A stretch of 64,000 bases of DNA from Toxonevra muliebris (GCA_963691655.1 OY829328.1:33127890-33191889); one strand, 5' to 3'; numbered from the stretch's first letter, positions 10,751 through 22,584 are shown. Numbers and translations are program-made. The notes: generated by a model not told the origin, from the letters alone.

Positions 10751-11431
10751 TTACAATGCGGCCAATATACCTTGTAAATAATCTTGTGCCATCTTCAATC
10801 CCTTACCATTTGCCTCCTCATAGTACGGCAATAGTTGCATACGGTCAAACCAGCCACCCAATTTTGGATATTTGCTCGCATCGATAGGAGCCACGTATGC
10901 CAAAGTAGAAACTGTTGTTATAAGACTCAAATCAGCTATTGTCATACTATCACCAGCAAAATAAGCATGATCAGCCAGAAAGATCTCCAGCATATCATAT
11001 TGCTCATTAATTGATTTCACCATTTCAGGTAATTGTTCTTTTGTGGCAGTACCATGAAGTATAGGTTTCAAAGTTGTATTGAACAAGCATGTCACAAACA
11101 TCACTCCATTTTCAAAATGTAAACGCTGATCGACAACGGCGCGATGATAGTAATCCTTAGGATATAGCGAATCATCCTTACCATATTTACGTACCAAGTA
11201 CGCTATAATGGCATGCGAATCCCAAATGTATTTGCCATCATCCTCCAGTGTGGGTATGGTATGCTGTGGATTTTTCTTCAAGTATTCCGGTGTTTTATTC
11301 TCACCTAAATGTGGGTTAACTTCCTCAAAAGTATACTCCAAATTGAGTGCGTTCAGTGTTAATAAAACAGCGCGCACTGGTGGACTCAGCTGAATGCCAT
11401 AAAGCGTTATTTGTTTCGAATTTGTACTCAT
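10751..11431 (-). CDS. Epsilon-class glutathione S-transferase (array gene 4)
   Basis: Complete intronless ORF of 226 residues starting MSTNSKQITLYG. Catalytic serine is Ser16 in LSPPVRA; NPQHTIPTLEDDG, WDSHAI and the capping motif MTIADLS are all present. The helical-domain residues after the linker (NPHLGENKTPEYLKK) set it apart from genes 2 and 3, making it an older array member. It is the last minus-strand gene; gene 5 begins 400 bp away in the opposite direction, so the 11432-11829 interval is a divergent promoter region. Candidate poly(A) signals (TTTATT on plus, AATAAA on the coding strand) lie at 10693-10698 and near 10709. Confidence 0.95.
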   Translation of the reverse strand: MSTNSKQITLYGIQLSPPVRAVLLTLNALNLEYTFEEVNPHLGENKTPEYLKKNPQHTIPTLEDDGKYIWDSHAIIAYLVRKYGKDDSLYPKDYYHRAVVDQRLHFENGVMFVTCLFNTTLKPILHGTATKEQLPEMVKSINEQYDMLEIFLADHAYFAGDSMTIADLSLITTVSTLAYVAPIDASKYPKLGGWFDRMQLLPYYEEANGKGLKMAQDYLQGILAAL

Positions 11432-11829
11432 TTTCTTACAATTGACAATATTGAGGAGATTGACGACGCTATGTGTTTGCTATTGAATAATTTTTTTGAA
11501 ACTAAAATGCTTTAATTTTTGTTTATGCTATATAGAAATGGAACTATCTAAGCTTTTATCCATTAAGTTTTGCATTCAATAAATGAAATGAAAAGTTATA
11601 AATAAGCATTGAGAGATACATGCTGGAAGCTTCAACTATTTCATAGCTTGAAATATGCTTCGTCATTGAAACTTTTTTAATTGAAGCTTTTTAATGTACC
11701 TATTATCCATATCCAAAGAAAAAATGAAAAAATGTTTTATAAATTATTAGAATTACTTAGTTACCTACTTCTATTTCTTCAACACGCTCTATTGACGCAA
11801 AAGAATTTAAATTCACATAAAACACAATT

Positions 11830-12495
11830 ATAGGTAAACTTATTTTATACGGCATCGATGCCAGCGCACCAGTGCGGTCAGTTTTACTTACACTTCAAGC
11901 ACTAGACTTACCTTACGAATATAAAATTGTAAATGTTTTGGCAAAGGAGCAGTTGTCCAAAGAATATCTCGCAAAGAATCCACAACACACGGTGCCAACT
12001 TTGGAAGATGATGGCCATTTCATATGGGATTCACATGCTATCAATGCATATTTAGTCAGTAAATATGCAAAGGAAGATTCTTTGTATCCAAAGGATTTAC
12101 TGAAACGAGCAGTTGTAGATCAACGTTTACATTTCGAATCGAGTGTTTTGTTTGGTGCAATGCGTAATATAAATTATGGATTATTTTTCAGGAATGAAAC
12201 AAATATACCGCAATGCAAAATTGGTGATATTGTTGAAGCTTATACGATGTTGGAAACATTTTTAAAGGATCGTGTATATATTGCTAATGATAAATTGACC
12301 ATTGCCGATTTTAGTGTCGTCTGTGCAGTAACATCTTTGGCGGGGTATGTTGATTATGAGTCAAGCAAGTGGCCTAAGTTGAATGCATGGGTTAAACGTA
12401 TGCAAAAGTTGCCATATTATGAGGAAGCAAATGGAAAGGGCGTACAACAATTGCTTGGCATGATCAAGTCAAAGGAATTTAAAATTGTTCCATGA
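11830..12495 (+). CDS. Epsilon-class glutathione S-transferase with ATA at the start position (array gene 5)
   Basis: Open frame of 221 codons aligns end to end with GST gene 1, including GIDAS, NPQHTVPTLEDDG, WDSHAI, LTIADFS and the C-terminal KIVP. The codon where every paralog has ATG is ATA at 11830-11832, and an in-frame TAA lies at 11818-11820, so no unspliced upstream ATG can rescue it. The first usable codon in this frame without ATA would be GTG at 11872, which would remove the catalytic serine. Other changes: SAPVR for SPPVR and one residue missing near 110. A splice acceptor (TTATAG before GTAAAC) could join an upstream exon, but I found no matching ATGG/GT donor. AATAAA at 12523-12528. 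Either a very young pseudogene, a sequencing error or an unusual start. Confidence 0.75.
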   Translation: MGKLILYGIDASAPVRSVLLTLQALDLPYEYKIVNVLAKEQLSKEYLAKNPQHTVPTLEDDGHFIWDSHAINAYLVSKYAKEDSLYPKDLLKRAVVDQRLHFESSVLFGAMRNINYGLFFRNETNIPQCKIGDIVEAYTMLETFLKDRVYIANDKLTIADFSVVCAVTSLAGYVDYESSKWPKLNAWVKRMQKLPYYEEANGKGVQQLLGMIKSKEFKIVP

Positions 12496-13496
12496 AAAAA
12501 ACTCTAAAGAATATTTTAGAATAATAAAATAAAATTAATTATAAAACATAATAGCATTTTAAAGATTTATTTCTTTATAAAAACTGAAAAAACTTGAAGC
12601 GCCAGTGAGCCTCCTTATTCCTAAAAGCCAAAAAACCTAAAGTGTTAGGCAAATACTTACCTATAGTGAATAGAAAATATTACAAAGCTTTCTATTCCAC
12701 ACATCCGAACATATTCTTAATAGGGAGTGGGAATAGTTAATACAAAGCTTTCTTGGTTTCTCAATTATAAAACAAATAAAGTAGAACTTCGAGGGAAAAC
12801 TCAAATGCAATAAAAAATTTAACAACTTTTACACAAAAAATCACGTACTATAAAAATGATTTTAAGCAATTTTGCTTTATTTACATATATACTTATTTTA
12901 AAAGCACTCGAAGCAATTAGTGTTTTAATTAACTTAGTTCAAGTTAAGAATTAATCTAAAGCAAGTCAGGAATTAAGTGATCTTGAAAATATCCAATAGA
13001 ATATTGAGTGGTCCAAATTATATTTTGATCAAGTATCCAGAAAGAATACTTAAAAGTCAATTCGTTAATTCGGTTTTGAATAATTGTGTACGCCAATTTT
13101 GTAACCGTAGTTTTGAGAAAAACGCGTTGAAAGAGCCAACCGCAAGCTATTGTACCTGCTTTGAAAAAAGGCTCGACAGGTAAAGTTAGAGTACTTTATT
13201 ATCGTACTTTACTAATAAACAGCTGTCTGTTTTAAAAAATTAAATTTTTTAGTTATTTAATAAGGTAATTTTGCCTGTTTGCATTTTACATAAAAATAAT
13301 GGAAAACGCTGGAATCTCAAGAATTATTATCCGCCGATGACTTTTAATAGGGTGCAAAATGGTAAACATTAAAAATATTTGAGCTAAAATAAATCAGCAA
13401 AAAAAAAAAGTGTGCTGTCTTTCTGCGGGATTTTGATGAAAATTGTTGAAATTCAATACGCTCATATTAGAGTTTCACTTGTAATCTTATTCTTAA
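12496..13496. other. Intergenic, no gene seen
   Basis: Contains the 3' end of GST gene 5 and AT-rich DNA. The 68-codon ORF at 12977-13183 has no recognisable motif, homology or codon signature and is treated as chance. Confidence 0.5.
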
Positions 13497-13624
13497 CCCA
13501 GTAATGCCTAGCGGTGCCATATGAATCTTGTCGCTGAGCCGTTCCGGAGCCAGGTTTAAAAACATTTTTTTCTCAAGTTACTTTCTTGATCTATCTAATT
13601 TGGTTCCCGCTCCTCCTTAATGGG
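13497..13624. mobile_element. Short TTAA-flanked MITE, piggyBac-like ends
   Basis: A 128-bp segment begins CCCAGTAATG and ends CCTTAATGGG, so both termini read CCCA(G/T)TAA inward, and TTAA lies directly outside each end (13493-13496 and 13625-13628). TTAA target sites with CCC termini are the signature of piggyBac-mobilised MITEs. No coding capacity. Confidence 0.65.
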
Positions 13625-14324
13625 TTAAACAAATTTCCAAAAATATTTGGCAAGAACGATAAAAATGTTTGTCAGTTGCAGAGTTGAACAGCTGTTTCAT
13701 TTTCTTGCCATTTTTACTAATTGAAATTTCTCCAGTTCTCCAGTTTTTGTGTACGCGAACGGATTTCTAGTAAAAATAGTAAAACTAGTAATAACTCTTT
13801 TGTACGAGAATATACCTAATATTGGCTTTTTGGACACATTTTAGTGTGGAAAGGAAATGCTGCAGGCTATGTGCAATAAAGCATGATGACTTTATTTTTC
13901 ACTCAGGTTATTGAATTCAAATTAGTATTTTGGTTTAAAAAATGTGGCGACCTCCCTGATTACATCGATTATGGATATTTTAAATATCTATACAATCAAC
14001 TATCCACAATTAAGTATTATGTCCTCCTAGAAATAATAACCGTTAGCTGGCAGAATTAATATAAAGAAAATTAATATTTTTACATAAATATTAAGCAATC
14101 GATTATGATTGGTCAATTGAAGGCATAGCGTGAAAAATATTCTCTCTTCACATAATTGTAAAAAGGTCTGTTCGTGTACTTTTCCAGCACAATTTTGCAA
14201 GCAACAAAATTCAAGAGAATGAGAAAGTATTTCTTTGCGAAAGGGGAAAAATCACAAACAGCACGCGAATGGAAATTTGGAAGAGAACATCTGACTGTGA
14301 ACATCAAATGCTTAAAACATTAGC

Positions 14325-14676
14325 TGCGTTTTATTCGCTACTTGCTTCTAGTTATGTATAACTAGCAGCGATAATTGTATTGGAAAGCAACAACAAAGAG
14401 GCTGTTATGTATACGTAACAAGTAGTTTAGCTACATCAAATTCTATTGTGAACTGTAATGAAAGAAGTTTGCAAAAAAATAAAAGATTCGACATGGCTGC
14501 CGGTAAAAATAAGATAAAATCATTATAAAGTATAAAAACTAAAAACAATGCCCACGATTAACAGCAATGACTGGGATCCATTAAAATGTTTCACCTCTAG
14601 CTGCTGAGCAGTTCCATTGTGAATAACCATATAACGAAGAATAGAGTCTAGAAACTAGCTGGCGAATAAAACACAC
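14325..14676. mobile_element. MITE-like element with TTTTATTCGC inverted termini
   Basis: The left end reads CTGCGTTTTATTCGC and then TTCTAG; the right end on the reverse strand reads GTGTGTTTTATTCGCC and then TTTCTAG, giving about 28 bp of imperfect terminal inverted repeat. No ORF. The target duplication is unclear, so class is unassigned. Flanks 13625-14324 and 14677-15247 show nothing I recognise. Confidence 0.5.
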
Positions 14677-15480
14677 CTATTACAGAACTAGTCGATATGG
14701 AAAAGAAGACGAAACTTGTTGAGAAATGTTCAAATGGTTAAAATTAACAAATTAAACCTAATTAAATGGATATTTCCGTATTTCTTTCATCGTCAATTCG
14801 CTGATATTTATTATTTCAAACGGATATACTACAACTATTATGCCACAACAGCCAATTGAGAGTCTAGACCGAGCTTTTTGCATCCATTCATGCTGTGTGA
14901 GTTATATTTATACACGAATGGAAGGGTGAAGTGAAAAACTTTTCTTAAGCAATTTTTACTCTTGGAGGATTGCCATTGTCAGTCAAGAGGTGGTGCTCTT
15001 TAGAAAAAAATTGTTCTATATTTTGGATTTTTGAGTGTGCCGAGATTTGAACCTGGTAAATAAAATTTGATAATTTGTGCAAATTTGTCTAAAAGTATTT
15101 TGTGCGCGAATATGCCCAATATTTACTCTTTCAAAATGAAAGGGTGAACGTATTGCCCAAGTGTTATTTAGCAATATACAGTTCATTGTTAGACGAGTCC
15201 TCATATTAAAACCGTAACTGAAAATCATAAATCCGCTGCTGATCGAATATCGAATGATTTGGCAAAATTTAATTCAAATAATTATCTATCAGAAAAATAT
15301 TATATTATTTAATCGCCACTGATAATTAAAATTGTTTGTCTGTTTATTTCACCACAGTATCACATTTATGGCAATATTCCATAATAGTAGTAAACAGTAG
15401 CAAAACTCATCAGAACATTATGTGATAACAAACAACAAGTAAAAACAAATAAAAGCTCTTCTGAGATTAGCTCAGTAAAC

Positions 15481-15519
15481 CCCCCCCCCCCCCCAAAAAA
15501 AAAAAAAAAAAAAAAAAAA
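15481..15519. repeat. Poly-C/poly-A tract immediately upstream of a TATA box
   Basis: Fourteen C residues are followed by about 24 A residues, ending one base before TATAAATAAA. The paralogous site in unit B has only CTCCC and nine or ten A. The expansion may be real and polymorphic or a sequencing/assembly artefact. Confidence 0.85.
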
Positions 15520-15520
15520 C

Positions 15521-15557
15521 TATAAATAAATCAATTATTGTACTAGTAACTTCAGTC
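15521..15557 (+). promoter_or_regulatory. Core promoter of GST gene 6 (TATA + initiator)
   Basis: TATAAATAAA begins at 15521 and an insect initiator-like TCAGTC lies about 31 bp downstream, with its A at 15554. The same arrangement is preserved in the duplicate gene at 23997-24034. It predicts a 5' UTR of about 61 nt. Confidence 0.6.
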
Positions 15558-15614
15558 TCGCTTGACCACTACATCAGACTTAAACGTGTAAAGTGTTTTA
15601 AAAATCTCACAACT

Positions 15615-16283
15615 ATGGGGAAAATTGTTTTATATGGTATCGATGCATCGCCACCAGTGCGCGCAGTTATGTTGACACTCAAAGCTCTGGCATTACCATT
15701 CGAATACAAACAAGTGAATCTTCTAGAAAGGGAACAACTATCCACAGAGTATCTCGCAAAAAATCCACAGCACACTGTGCCCACTCTTGAAGATGATGGT
15801 CACTTTATATGGGATTCACATGCGATTTTGGCTTACTTGGTACGCAAGTACGGTAAAGACGATTCACTATATCCCAAGGATTACCTAAAACGTGCAGTTG
15901 TCGATCAACGTCTACACTTTGAATCGGGCGTCATCTTTCAAGGTGCCTTACGCAATATCACTGCACCACTTTTCTTCAAGAATGAAACAGATGTACCACA
16001 ATACAAAATTGATGCAATCATTGAAGTTTATGAATTTCTCGAAACATTTTTGAAGGAGAATAATTATATTGCTGGTGATAAAGTGACCATTGCTGATTTT
16101 AGCATTATTACAACGGCTACTTCGATTGTGGCTTTTATTGATATTGATGCAGGAAAGTATCCCAAATTGACCGCCTGGATTAAACGTATGCAACAATTGC
16201 CTTACTATCAGGAGGCAAATGGAAAAGGTGCACAATTACTTGTGGGTATGGTGAAATCAAAAAATATTAATATTGTTCAGTAG
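15615..16283 (+). CDS. Epsilon-class glutathione S-transferase (array gene 6)
   Basis: Complete intronless ORF of 222 residues starting MGKIVLYGIDASPPVRA, catalytic Ser12. NPQHTVPTLEDDG at 50-62, WDSHAI and VTIADFS follow. It is the duplicate of gene 7: I count 17 differences in 222 residues (92% identity), several clustered at residues 4, 5 and 9 beside the active-site serine and in the helical-domain segment around the TIADFS motif that helps form the hydrophobic substrate pocket. TATA box and initiator are recognisable upstream, and AATAAA lies at 16328-16333. The reaction is glutathione conjugation in the cytosol; substrate unknown. Confidence 0.96.
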   Translation: MGKIVLYGIDASPPVRAVMLTLKALALPFEYKQVNLLEREQLSTEYLAKNPQHTVPTLEDDGHFIWDSHAILAYLVRKYGKDDSLYPKDYLKRAVVDQRLHFESGVIFQGALRNITAPLFFKNETDVPQYKIDAIIEVYEFLETFLKENNYIAGDKVTIADFSIITTATSIVAFIDIDAGKYPKLTAWIKRMQQLPYYQEANGKGAQLLVGMVKSKNINIVQ

Positions 16284-17240
16284 GAGTAGTATGCAATTGT
16301 AGTGTAATTATAACTGAAAAAAAAATTAATAAATACAAAGTTTAAAAACAATTAAAGTGTAATTTAAATGTGAAGAGGTTGTGATGCATGTTGTAACGTT
16401 GAGACGTCTAGTTCACATAGTTTATTCTGCTAATTTAGCAAAACATTTCGTGCCTTAGTTGATCGCGAAAAGCTTTCAGAATTATATGCTATGAAATGTG
16501 AATACTGAGCTCAACCGGTATTAAATTAATACTTTCTAGCTATGTCGTTTTTATTTTAAGTATATGCTCTTATGTATAAACTTACATGCACTCGCCCACA
16601 TAAGTCTATATACGATAAAATTGTTCAATTTTCTAACGTAATAATCAAATGTGAAAATTTTTTTAACACAGTTTGGTTGCTTTGTATCTTTTTTTATTTT
16701 TTGTAGTTAACAAACAAAAACAACTTCTATTGGTAAAGCATGTAAAACGAAGGAAAAACAGGAGCCTTTTTTAAATCTCTCAAAATTTTAAGAAATCTAA
16801 ACTTGTCCATGCCTTCTAGTCTATCGAAAGTCGTTACCGTTTTACTCATTTAGACATTGTTATTTTTGCATCAAAAAATTTGCACATAGTTTTCAATTAT
16901 TACATTAGAAAATTGGAAGAAAATCTTGTTTTCACTTATGTGACTAAGTGTGCATATTAATACCAGTAAATATATATTTCACTCGTTTTCTGCAAGAAAA
17001 AGTTTTTAATGAACTACCATTCTGTAGAACACAATAACGATACATACTCTTCTCACGAGAAGAGTTCATAAATTCGTCTACAGCAGCGAAGGCCAAAATT
17101 GCACGGACGCAAATGAGCGTAAGAAATTTCACACGTACAGAGGTAATTTCCATAGAAAGAGTGCTCAATCGATCATTGTGTATGTATAGTTGGCCACCGC
17201 TGGTCTACAGCTATCAAGACCACCATTATAAATAAATAAA

Positions 17241-17581
17241 AGAGCTGTGGGCAGCTGGTGGGATTAATCACAGCTCACTTCTCTTGGGCCAAACATTTAT
17301 ATATGATTGGTCTGGGAGCCATTGCTTTCTGTGCTGCTTGTGGTTCAAAGAAAGAATGTGATGAGACAGCTGAGCACTTTTTTACTGTCGGCCTTGCTTA
17401 TTGTCGAACCGAAGTTAGCATATTTGGCACTGGAATGCTGAGAGACGAGCACCTGAGCTCTTTGACACCCCAGGACCTACACAGGTTTATTAATAAATCT
17501 GGTAGATTTAAACCTGAAAGGACATGTTTCGTCGAATCGACGACGCAAGTTAACGTTTTACAATTTTTCTTTCTAAGTTAG
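17241..17581 (+). pseudogene. 3' end of a LINE-type ORF2 (fragment)
   Basis: The frame reads SCGQLVGLITAHFSWAKHLY, then FCAACGSKKECDETAEHFF and YCRTEVSIFGTG, then LTPQDLHRFINKSGRF. This order (post-RNase-H segment with a Cys/His cluster, then an R-x-R...G block) is typical of the C-terminus of jockey/R1-like non-LTR retrotransposon proteins. The upstream reverse transcriptase is absent, a classic 5' truncation. The Cys/His cluster is partly degraded. Sequence 17582-18300 holds fragments with a TTTTTGGGGTCG motif repeated twice but no gene. Confidence 0.7.
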
Positions 17582-18299
17582 AGTTGGTAGACATTGAATT
17601 TATAAATAAATTTTGTTAAGAAAAATGTCCATTGTTGTTTTTCTATATAGTAAATTAACCAAGTAATGGGAAATAATCAACTTTCAAAGTTATGGGTGTA
17701 TAGATCATGTGTATGACCACTTTGAATGATGCAGTCGTCGTTTCGACGAAGCGTGACATTTACATATAAAAAAAATAAATATGTACTTTCAGGGTTAAAA
17801 AAAGCATTAGGAACACAGGACATAGTACAATGGACTTAACACTTGAATAATTTTGAAACTTCTTATCTAACAGTTTTTGGGGTCGCTGATTTCGAATCTG
17901 AAGTTATTTTTCAGAAATTCAAAATGACGGATCCAAAATGGCAGACAATTTTTTAAAATCGATTGTTTTTGCTTGAAACCTCTTACTTGTAGCTTTTTGG
18001 GGTCGTTAAATCCGGCCCTGTACTCAGATTTTCTCTACCACGGGTGGGATCCCCGGTATGGGGACCGAAACCCAATAAATGGGGACCGAGACCAATAAAT
18101 ATTTTATTTTACCTTGTACATAATTCATAGCTAAGAGAAAGTTGTTTATCACGGAAGGAAGAAAAAAAATTACTTAGACAGCAACACTCCACCAATCCCC
18201 CTTGCCCACCCTTTTGGGTATTATATGAGACCTCTATTCAATATTTGATTATACCAGGTAAACGGATGCGAAACCTATCATTAGGTTTCGGTGAAAAAT

Positions 18300-18690
18300 A
18301 TAAGCGAAGATGAAAATTACCTAGGTCCAATTTTTTTAGGAAATTAAGTTTTAAAAAAATTTTTTTTTTGTTTGTACTGAAATAATTGTTGGAAAAAATA
18401 ATAAACATTTTTCGGAAAAAATATTCTCCGTCATAAAATAGTTGAAGTCATTAAAAGTCAAAACCACCTTAGTCTAACTTTTTCCCAGAAATTAATCTTC
18501 GACAGACTAAAATCATTTTTTTTTTTCTATAATGCTTTCATATAGGATTTACCGTTACAACAAAAAGTCTTTGAAGAAAATATCTCCAATCAAAAAGTAG
18601 TTTGGGTCACAGAAGGTCAAAATTACCTAGGTCCAACTTTTCTTAAGAAATTACCATTGGAAGTCAAATATTCAATTTTTTTTTTATAAT
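18300..18690. repeat. Diverged tandem repeat, about 150-bp period
   Basis: Three copies of an AAAATTACCTAGGTCCAA-like block followed by TTTTTTAGGAAATTA-like sequence occur near 18310, 18460 and 18620. The middle copy is the most diverged. No coding capacity. Confidence 0.5.
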
Positions 18691-19330
18691 ATCACCTTTA
18701 TACTTGATAACCGCCGAGGAAAGTCATAAGCAAAAACGTTGGAGACTGATAACGGTATACGACTTGTGCATTATAATAACACAGTACCATATTCTATTAC
18801 ACAGTGCAACAGCAAAAAAATGCAAGAGCTTGAATATACTTTTCTACATAATTCGGGCACGCTGAACACGATAGCGTTTTCTCCCTATTTATTCACAATT
18901 TTTTGAAAAATCGATTTGAAAAAAAAATATTTGTTGCTTAGGTTTTTAGAAATCTTTACCAATATTAAAGTATATACGGATGTAAAATTTGGTATTTAGA
19001 AGCTCAATGGTTCCCATAATACATTTTCAATATTAAGTACATATCCAAACTGTATCTAAGTTAGAAAAAATGTGAAATTTTTACGAAAAATTACACTTTT
19101 TAAGGAAATAAGTATCAATAGTGAACCTGGAAACCTCAAATTCGTTATGGTGATTAGCATCACGGGGTAATTAGAACCACATTCAAATTTCGTAACCGGC
19201 ATGCACAACATGTTTGAATTTCATCACATTGCATTTCATTGTAACTGTAGCTTTTGTAATTACACAATTTTTTGGTCAGTCTTGTTTGATGTGCTCCATA
19301 CAAAAGAAAAAAAATAAATTTTGTTTTCAG

Positions 19331-20880
19331 AATGCCGCGAACAAGAGTTAGAACCCCCAACAAGGCAAATTGGACTATGGAAGCGTTGATAATGTAGTTA
19401 TTGAGCTTATTGATAGGGTTTTTCCATCCACAGCGCATCCAACATTACAGGAAACCCATACAGCACCCTTCAAAAACGATTGAAAGCAAAAAACGTGAAT
19501 GCTTCGAATGAGGTGAAGCCTGCTAGGTTAGGAAAGTATCCTGTTTTTACAGAATCGCAAAAGAAAATGCTTTCCAAGTACCTTTTGCAAATGAGTAATA
19601 TGTTTTAGTAGCTCAGTTCCCTCAAATTTCGGTCAATTGCTTACGAATGTGCAGAGCAGCTCCAAGTAAAACACAATTTTGCGGGCCCTGATTGGTTACT
19701 TGGTTTTCTAAAAAGAAATCCAGCTACCAGCATAAATCGAATTATAGATTTCAATAAAGAAGAAGTTCAATCTTTTTTGAGAATTTGAATCATATAACTA
19801 CCATATATAAATTTGAGCCAAATAAAATATTCAATGTTGATGAAACCGGTATTTAGACAGTACAAAAACCTAGAAAAATTCTGGCAGCCAAAGGTCAGAA
19901 GAGAGTTGGAGCTGCTACGTCTCTTGAAGGAGGCAAAAATGTAACCGTAATCTGTGTTATGAGTGCTGGAGGTGATTTTGTTTCTCCTCTATTTATTTTT
20001 CCAAGATAAAGAAAAAGTGTTTGAATGTACACAAAATGGTTGGACCAACGATGATATTGTTCTGAAGTGGTTAAAACATTTTGTTAGCTGCAGGACTCCA
20101 ACTGCTGCAAATCCATTACTACTGGTTTTAGACAACCACATTAAACGCCTTTACGTTTTGCAGGAAAAATAACATACATTTGCTATCCATTCAGCCTCAT
20201 TCCTCCCATCGTATGCAACCCCTCGATGTCACAGCATATAACAATAACAAAGCATGTGACGAATATATGAATTCCAACCACTTATTGAATTATTTATTTA
20301 GAATTATTTAACAAAGCCTACTCTAGGATCGCATCTATCGAAAAAGGAGTTTCTGGTTTCAGGGCAACTGGGATTTGGCCTATTAATTCTTTAGTTTTTA
20401 CGGATGAGGATTTCTATACGAAGCACGAAACTAGATCATATAAGTCACCATCCGGAGGTGAAATTCAACCGCAGGAAGGTAGTGTTCTTTCTATAAGCGT
20501 AAAAATCTGTGTCTTTGATATTCTTCCTACCAGCACTGGAATTCGAAATAAACCCGTTGTAACAGAAAAAATACCAAGTGGAGATTTGACCGATAATTTA
20601 AATATTTCTACTGCCAAAATGCCATAAAATAATAGAAAACCTAGAAAAAAGCAGCATTTCGAAATTTTGACATCGCAGCATTTGAAACAAACATATGAAA
20701 ACTAGCAAATGAAAAAGATCGAAAGATACAAAAAAATGCTCAAAAGAAAGGTGTGAAGAAATTGAAAGAGAAGACTAAAAATAAAAAGTAACAAATGCAA
20801 AAGCAAGCATCCGAAGAAACGCTTCATCAAAAAAGAAGAGAGCACTACAGATGAGTCTTTCATAGAGCTTTCCGTTCATG
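19331..20880 (+). pseudogene. Pogo/Tigger-type transposase relic
   Basis: Reading across frames gives MPRTRVRTPNKANWTMEAL at the start, then NVDETGI with the first catalytic Asp, [40 protein letters not shown] with the second Asp, HRMQPLDV, and AYSRIASIEKGVSGFRATG with WPINSLVFTDEDF. This is the order of pogo-family DDE transposases, which also gave rise to CENP-B-like proteins. Several stops (one just after DETGI) and frameshifts break it. A basic Lys-rich tail precedes the hAT insertion at 20908. Confidence 0.8.
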
Positions 20881-20907
20881 ACGACACCGACGACAACATC
20901 GAAGAAC

Positions 20908-22584
20908 CAATAGCGTATCCAGGGGGTAGGGAGGAGAGGTGGATATAGGGGCTGAAACCCTCCCCCCCAACACCCCAGAACCCGACAATCTTATAGTAAA
21001 CAGCCATTTTTGAGAAATCAAAAATATTTAGATTTTTCCAAAAAAAAGTCATCAGCAGTGAAAAGTATATACTTTCAACAAACGAAAAACTTTAGGATTT
21101 AAAATATTATTTTATATTATATTTTATTTTAATAACAATAATTTAATATAAACATTAAAATGGGGTCGGATATTTGAATCAATTCTTGCAACTGGGCTAC
21201 ATTAAATCTACAATTTCAACGCTAGCTTATAAGTTTCTTACTTTTAGAAAACTTGATAATTGTCTAGTTTTTGGATTGAATTTCGTACTAACTTTTAATC
21301 TGATATTGGTTTAACTTTTCCGTTTTGGCCCGTTTTTGATCTGAATTCTGGTTTGATTGTAAGTCGGAATTTTGTTTTATTTTAGTTTCAATTTTAATCT
21401 GAATTTGGTTTGAGTTTTAATCCATATTTGGTTAAAATTTTGATTTGCTTCCAGCGTTTGATCTGCTTTCTGGTCTAAATTTTGGTTTGCTTTTAATTTG
21501 TATTTGGCGTCTTTTTAGCCTCTGTTTTAATCTAACTTTTAGTTTGAGTTGTGGTTAATATTTTCGTCTGAATTGGCTTGATTTTGATACTAGTTTGGTC
21601 TGAATTTCGGTCCGAAATCGGTCTGAATTTTGTTTCAAAATTTGGTCTAGTTTTTGTTTAATTTCAATTAAAATTTTTTGATGTAAATATTTATCAGATA
21701 TTCCTACTAGTTTTTGGTCTGAACTTTGGGTTACTTTCCTGTCCTTTTGGCCCAAAGTTTTGCCTGAGTTGTCGTCAAAAATTTTTTTTGAATTCTGGTT
21801 TGAATTTTAAAACTGATTTTGGTTTTGATTCGGTCTTAATTTTGGGTTTTTAGTCTGAGTTTTGACCTGAATTTGATCTCATTTTGGTAAATTTTTGTTG
21901 GAATTTTGGTCCGATTCGTTGTCTGAACATTGTTTTTTTTTTTAACCGGTTGTTGCCCGGTTATGTATAACAGGCTTAAAGAACGTATTTAATTTTTTAT
22001 AAAAATTAAGATCTTGGTTATGGAGTTGTGAGATCGCAAACTCACCACCAGGCCGATATTAATAGTGATATCGATGCTAAGAGTGATATGAATATATATT
22101 TTAAAAACTCATTTAAAGTACTATCTAAATAAACTGTTATCTTAATTTAATTCTTTTCGGGTTTTTGATTCGACCAAAAATTACTCAAAAAAAAAAAAGA
22201 TATAACAAATTGTTTCATAAAAATTTTTTCTCAAAGGCAATTAAACTTTCCTGCAAATTGTTTTCTCAAAATAGATCATTTAACAATATAAATCCAACAG
22301 AAAAGTAATAATCAAGATTTTGATCCGAATTTGGTCTAATTTTGATCAGAATTTGGTTATTTTCTTGGTTTGAACTTCGATCTGAAAAAGGTTTTGAATT
22401 TTAGTTTGAAATTTGGTCGAAATTTCCGCTTAAATTTCCATCCGATTTTAGTTTGAATTTTGGCCTCAGTTTTGTTCCATTTAGCTTTTAATTTTTGACC
22501 TGTATTTGATAAAATTTTTGCACTGGTTTTTGGTCTAGGTCTGGGTTTTGGTCGATAGTCAGTCTGATATTTATCCTTAAATTT
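20908..22584. mobile_element. Non-autonomous hAT-type element (copy 2), 3'-truncated
   Basis: Starts CAATAGCGTATCCAG like copy 1 (4049-5641). The next about 200 bp match closely (CAATCTTATAG, TTTTTGAGAAATCAAAAATA, AGTGAAAAGTATATACTTTC). The interior is again degenerate TTTTGGTCTGAATT units. Similarity to copy 1 ends at TTTATC(C/T)TT near 22584, about 50 bp short of the expected terminus, so the right end is lost. The ORF-like lysine-rich stretches in it are translations of the repeat, not genes. Confidence 0.8.

Larger units (their letters stand above)
15248..17037 (+). repeat. GST duplication unit A
   Basis: From TATCGAATGATT onward this segment matches 23751-25468 in order across promoter, gene, 3' UTR and downstream DNA, ending near a GAACTACCATT(C/A)TGTAGAA block. 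Unit A has a roughly 90-bp insertion near 16890-16985 relative to unit B. It contains GST gene 6. Confidence 0.85.

Noticed and set aside
11440..11829. Upstream coding exon rescuing GST gene 5
   Set aside because: The splice would need an exon ending ATGG before GT; the only ATGG seen (near 11536) is followed by AACT, not a donor.
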